Positions 60,056-64,000 of a stretch of 64,000 nucleotides of DNA are shown in pieces; position 1 is the first letter of the stretch, and the number at the start of each line of letters is the position of its first letter. Under the pieces are notes generated by a model. That model was not told the DNA's origin. It searched no databases and saw nothing but the letters and a program-made list of their open reading frames with translations. Both the position numbers and the translations under genes were made by a program. The stretch is from NCBI RefSeq assembly GCF_000165425.1, contig NW_001799089.1:124001-188000 (forward strand), written 5' to 3'. The DNA is from Paramecium tetraurelia (lineage: Eukaryota; Ciliophora; Oligohymenophorea; Peniculida; Parameciidae).

Positions 60056-61579
60056 TATTTAACAAACAATAAGATAATAAAATAATATTTAAATTAACTC
60101 ATCTCTATTTTTTAATTAACTATATTTTAGTTGAATATCAAAATGTGGGCATAAAGAAATTAGTTAGGAGAAAAAAGGCAAACATAGTTTCTTTTATAAA
60201 TTTTAAAGTTTTTTTTCTTAATTTATTGAAAAATTATGTTCTTTATAAAATAGAGAAATATATTTAAATTAGAGCTGCTAAAGATATGAAATCGTAAGTA
60301 AAATATAGACTTCCCTAAAAAATATTAAATATTCATCTATAGACAATATTTTTCTGATCTACTTTAGATTGAAAAATAAATTTATGTATTAAAATTAAAT
60401 GAATATTTATAGGATTTAACCAACTCCATAAATTAATCTATATAATTTAGAAAAATCAGTTGATGTTACAAGAAGAAATTTAATTGAACTTTTAAAAATT
60501 ACTAATTTATTTAATAATAAACTCGAATAAAATTTACTCTAAACTTCTATTCAATTCAAAAGCCATCCATGGAGTAATTTTATTTTGAAATTTCTATAAA
60601 TATGATAGTTTGAAAAATATTATTTTAAAACAGACAATTCGAGATTAAAATTGAAGAGTAACTAATAAAATTAATATAAGAATTAAAGTTATTTTCTGAT
60701 TATAAATCATATCAATAGAGTTACAGAAGATACTTAAAGAATAATTGAGATAACAATACTCATAGGTAACTTGTAATATTAACTAAATTTAATATTATCA
60801 TGTTTAGAAAATAGGGGATTTTTATAATAATAAAAAGCGCTGTAGGGGTTGCATAGTTTGCTAGTATTTATGTAATCTTTATTCGTCGTTTTGATTTGTG
60901 ATGAATCTTATTAGTTGTAGAATTAAAAAGCAAAAAAAGTTATTATTTTTGACTCAACATTAGGATATATTTGATAGTAATTGAAATTAGTTGGTTATTG
61001 CTCATAAGAAAACAAAATCAGGAAAATTATTCAAAAAAATCAATAACCAAGCTAAATTTTTATAAAGAAATAAATGTTCATTAGTCATAATCACTCAAGA
61101 CAATTAAAGAACGAAAGAATACTTTAAATAAGAGCTCTTATATATTTATTAGTATTTAATTAGTTATATTACCTTCAAAGGCTGTTTAGATGCAATAAAT
61201 GTAATGTAATTTAAGAGCTATAATGTGAGTAAATATAATTTAAAAATTGAATCTCGTTTACAAGTTTATTTTATATAAACTTCATTTCAAAAGAATTAGA
61301 TTTTTGATTTAGGATCTGAAACAGAATTTTAGATGATTAATTAGATGTTCTTTTTGGACAAAAAAATCTAGAAAAATCTTCATATATTTTTTTAATTTTT
61401 AAGTATATCTCTATTCATTTTCAATAATAATTTAAAACTGATAAGATAAGCAATGAATATATGATTAATTCATATTAGAGTGTTATAAAATTAAGAAAAA
61501 CCTAATTGGAATCAATCTATTATTGTTTAACAAAATAATTAATATAAATTATTATTTATTTGTAAAAATTATTCAGATA
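60056..61579 (+). pseudogene. Decayed coding-like region
   Basis: About 1.5 kb without an intact gene, yet with several plus-strand segments that read like protein in different frames: KKLVRRKKANIVSFINFKVF near 60,150, NLEKSVDVTRRNLIELLK near 60,450, EEQLIKLIQELKLFSDYK near 60,655 and QVYFIQTSFQKNQIFDLGSE near 61,265. They are separated by TGA codons and frame changes that ordinary short introns do not repair, although one good 27-base intron can be drawn at about 60,390-60,417. Most likely a degenerate gene of unknown family; chance openness is the alternative because only TGA stops. Confidence 0.3.
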
Positions 61580-61804
61580 ATGGGATTATGTTTATCGAAA
61601 AAATAAGAATCTAAACAAAATATAATAGTAAGATTAGAGGATCATGTCAAAAAAATTGATTAAACTAATATTCATGATTAAGCCTTATTAATTTTATATA
61701 ATAGTAGAAATTTGAGAGTATAGCATTTAAATGAACCGATAATGAGTGCATTTAGTAAATAGTTTCAAAAAACATAAGAGCCTTCTCAAAAAAGCTCGGC
61801 ATGA
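61580..61804 (+). CDS. Small predicted N-acylated protein, 74 residues
   Basis: Single exon starting MGLCLSKKQESK: Gly2 for myristoylation, Cys4 for palmitoylation and a Lys patch. The remainder is polar and helical (IIVRLEDHVKKIDQTNIHDQ). It resembles the very short membrane-anchored adaptor proteins seen in protists; no family assigned. It could be the first exon of a longer gene, but the TGA at 61802 is not within an obvious intron. Compare the MGAACC protein at 55,950. Confidence 0.5.
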
Positions 61805-61916
61805 AAATTGTTGAGATGGTGATTAAATGTGATTTTTATTAATATTTTCTAAATTTAAATAGATAATATAATTTAGTAATAATTATAACAATATAAGTAT
61901 ATCATCAAATTTAGAA

Positions 61917-62766
61917 ATGAAAAGGCTAGTATAGAGTACTGACTTTAATGTGGCAATTCCTATAAGTAGCACAAAACATGCAATTAATGATGGTTTTTTA
62001 GTTTATAAAATGATTGATAGATTACTATATGTTCCAAAAATATAAATGCTCTTCACCAGCAATTTTAGGGGATGTCTTTCGTTGTAATACACCAGTCTAA
62101 TCTTAACTATCACCTATCGAAAATTAATAAAAAAGTTGTTTTTCACTTTTATCAGACAACTTTGATATTTCTGTTAAAGATGTATCTCGAAAATATAATA
62201 ATGTATCTCGACAGTTAAGCATTTAAAAGGAAAATGAAGATGAAATAAATAAAATATAGAGAATTATCAAACAGGAATAAATTATTCTCGAAGAATAAGA
62301 AATTTTAAATAAAAAATTGAAAAATATCCGATTTGATACAAACAAAAAATTAGAAGAACTTGATCAATGTAAATCATATTAAAATATTTAAGAATATCTT
62401 AAAAGGAGATTAGAAATCATAAAATAATTATAATAATCAATAGGTTAATATATTAGCAACTCTAAAGATATTTAATTTAAAGAGCCTCCATTAAAAAGTG
62501 CACTAAAAAAAAAAGAAAATAAAAGATAACATACATAAGATAAATACGAAGATGGATTTAATGATGAAGATTCCTAAGATGATTGGAACTTTATACATTA
62601 AGCTAAAATAAACCTTGAAAAATAGCGAACTCATTAAAATACTGATGATGAACGAACTCCCTCCAAAGTTCGATTTGTTAGTACTAGAGATGCTAATTAA
62701 AAGAAGAAAATGCGAAAGAGCATTAATCTATCTGATCTAAATGTATTCATAAAATTTAGGCATTGA
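61917..62766 (+). CDS. Coiled-coil protein, unknown, 273 residues
   Basis: One 28-base intron near 61990-62020 gives a joined length in frame. After a short N-terminus with a Cys-containing segment (YKCSSPAILGDVFRCNTP) a coiled coil runs from about residue 80 to 170 (ENEDEINKIQRIIKQEQIIL). Then an acidic stretch (YEDGFNDEDSQDDWNFI) and a basic Ser-rich tail. No domain recognised. A shorter 20-base intron is also possible but leads into a frame that soon stops, so I preferred the 28-base version. Confidence 0.55.
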
Positions 62767-62812
62767 CACAATTAAAAAATCTATCAATAATGCAAATTCA
62801 ACAGTATGGCTT

Positions 62813-64000
62813 ATGTTAATGAAGTCATTACTAAAAGAGAAGGTTTATATTCTATTATTCTTCGTTAAAATTATATTACAAAAGAGTTTCCTACTACTTA
62901 TTTCAATCTATATGTTTTATATTTTTCTTGCTATATTTTTAAGTATACTATTTCAACCATTTTCTTACTAATATTTTTGTGAATTACAATTATGATCTTA
63001 GTTTTTGATAAAAATGAATTAAATGTTGATATATTTCTTGGATATAAATATCAACACTTTCTTTTATGAATGATTTCTTTCAGAAGCATAGAGAATGATT
63101 GTGGATTTAACATAGTTGCCCTTAGGTATTAAATGAACACCTATAAGATAAATTCTTCAATTTATTATTTTTCTCGATTTATGTTTTGTAGTTTATACCT
63201 TAAAGAACCTTTATGATAAAGAAAAGCATAATATTATTAACCTATTTTTTAAGCAGCTATTATTATACTCCTAAATTTTATTCTTCCTTTTAGAAACGAA
63301 GAGCATGATTCTGATGAAAATAATCGCTTTAATTTAAATTCCTGTGAATAAAATAAAGAATCAAAGACTTGAAAAATTCAGCAAAACAAACTAATTTTCG
63401 AAGTAAAATTTTTATGCTTCTGAAACTTAAATTATACAAATATGGTCAAGTTAGCCTAAAGGAGGATTTTTAATATAAAATTTTTATTAATAATTATAAT
63501 TCCTATAAAAAGACATAATTTCTGGAATATATACAAAGTATCATCATCCATAGGACGAGAGGTGATGATAACTATTGTCTTTTAAGTTTTAAAAGTAACA
63601 GAGGGATTGAAAAAAAGAAACCATTCAATTTTAATAAATAGATCAACATTACGATATCACTCCTATTTATGTCAATAGAAATAAATTTATTAATTGATCA
63701 ATCTCAAGCTGTTCGATAGCCGTACTTTCCATACTTTAGACTTACTTAAACTTATATTTTGAAACTATGCAAAACAAAGGTTTAATTCCCATTTCATAGT
63801 TTATGAAAGTTTTATAAATCTTACATAAACTTGAAACTAAGCAACTAATATCTAATAATAATTTAATGATTACCGAAGTAGGCAAGATTATCATCCAATA
63901 TTTCCAAAAAATCTTATAGTAAAAAGCTAGAAGCTGTGCAGAAATTCAATATAACCCGTAATTTCCTTTAAAATCATCTTTCATTTTCTACAAAATAAAA
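62813..64000 (+). CDS. Multipass membrane protein, 5' part, exon joins unresolved
   Basis: Starts MLMKSLLKEKVYILLFF and continues with hydrophobic segments (SFLLLISIYMFYIFLAIF, FIIFLDLCFVVYTL, ILFFLLETKSMILMKIIAL). Further on come polar, protein-like stretches (FYASETQIIQIWSSQPKGG, KDIISGIYTKYHHPQDER) and, near the window end, a helical region (FMKVLQILHKLETKQLI). In-frame TGA codons occur at several points. One is removed by a clean 23-base intron near 62,979-63,003; others need introns I could not fix. It runs off the window. A transporter or channel is possible; no signature motif seen. A decaying gene is the alternative. Confidence 0.4.

Overview
The window reads as macronuclear (somatic) DNA of a ciliate, almost certainly Paramecium or a very close relative. 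It is very AT-rich. Every recognisable gene is open only if TAA and TAG are read as glutamine and TGA is the sole stop. Coding frames are joined by tiny introns of about 20-35 bases (GTA...TAG). Intergenic distances are often tens of bases. The gene families fit too: trichocyst matrix proteins, a GPI-type cysteine-rich surface antigen, an SFI1-repeat protein and a CNBD potassium channel. A standard-code gene finder would miss nearly all of it.

Layout. 1-7.0 kb (minus strand): the 3'-truncated tRNA ribose methyltransferase TARBP1/TRM3, an SFI1-repeat protein and asparagine synthetase. 7.1-8.4 kb: a TGA-interrupted small ORF, an unusual tRNA-Cys and an unknown gene. 9.0-14.2 kb: a trichocyst matrix protein (TMP) and a large XMAP215/ch-TOG microtubule polymerase. 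14.3-20.1 kb: a DHHC palmitoyltransferase, small unknowns, a C11orf65-like protein and a divergent RCC1-repeat protein with an 18-Gln tract. 20.2-25.8 kb (minus): a degenerate membrane histidine-kinase-like protein, a cysteine-rich surface protein and a four-TM protein, followed by a 52-base assembly gap bounded by a 24-base direct repeat. 26.5-30.5 kb: a large coiled-coil protein and a BuGZ/ZNF207-type zinc finger protein. 30.7-35.3 kb: a coiled-coil protein and a B-box-like/SPRY-like protein divergent from a cathepsin L-like protease. 35.8-38.4 kb: two unknown proteins. 38.4-44.8 kb: three more TMP genes around a broken CCCH zinc-finger gene, NDUFV2 and a coiled-coil protein. 44.9-46.6 kb: a CCT6 chaperonin gene with two frameshifts. 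46.6-53 kb: an unknown protein, ASNSD1, an unknown protein and an ankyrin-repeat protein. 53.8-57.2 kb: an M20 dipeptidase, a predicted N-acylated small protein and a single-pass membrane protein. 57.4-60.1 kb: a cyclic-nucleotide-binding-domain K+ channel. 60.1-61.6 kb: decayed coding-like sequence. 61.6-64 kb: a small acylated protein, a coiled-coil protein and the start of a multipass membrane protein that leaves the window.

There is no operon logic; neighbours are mostly unrelated. The shared themes are regulated secretion (four TMP genes), cilia and cytoskeleton (XMAP215, SFI1, RCC1-like), membrane signalling, and housekeeping (ASNS, NDUFV2, CCT6). Exon joins were worked out by hand. Where summed exon length is a multiple of three I treat the model as good; uncertain joins are flagged.
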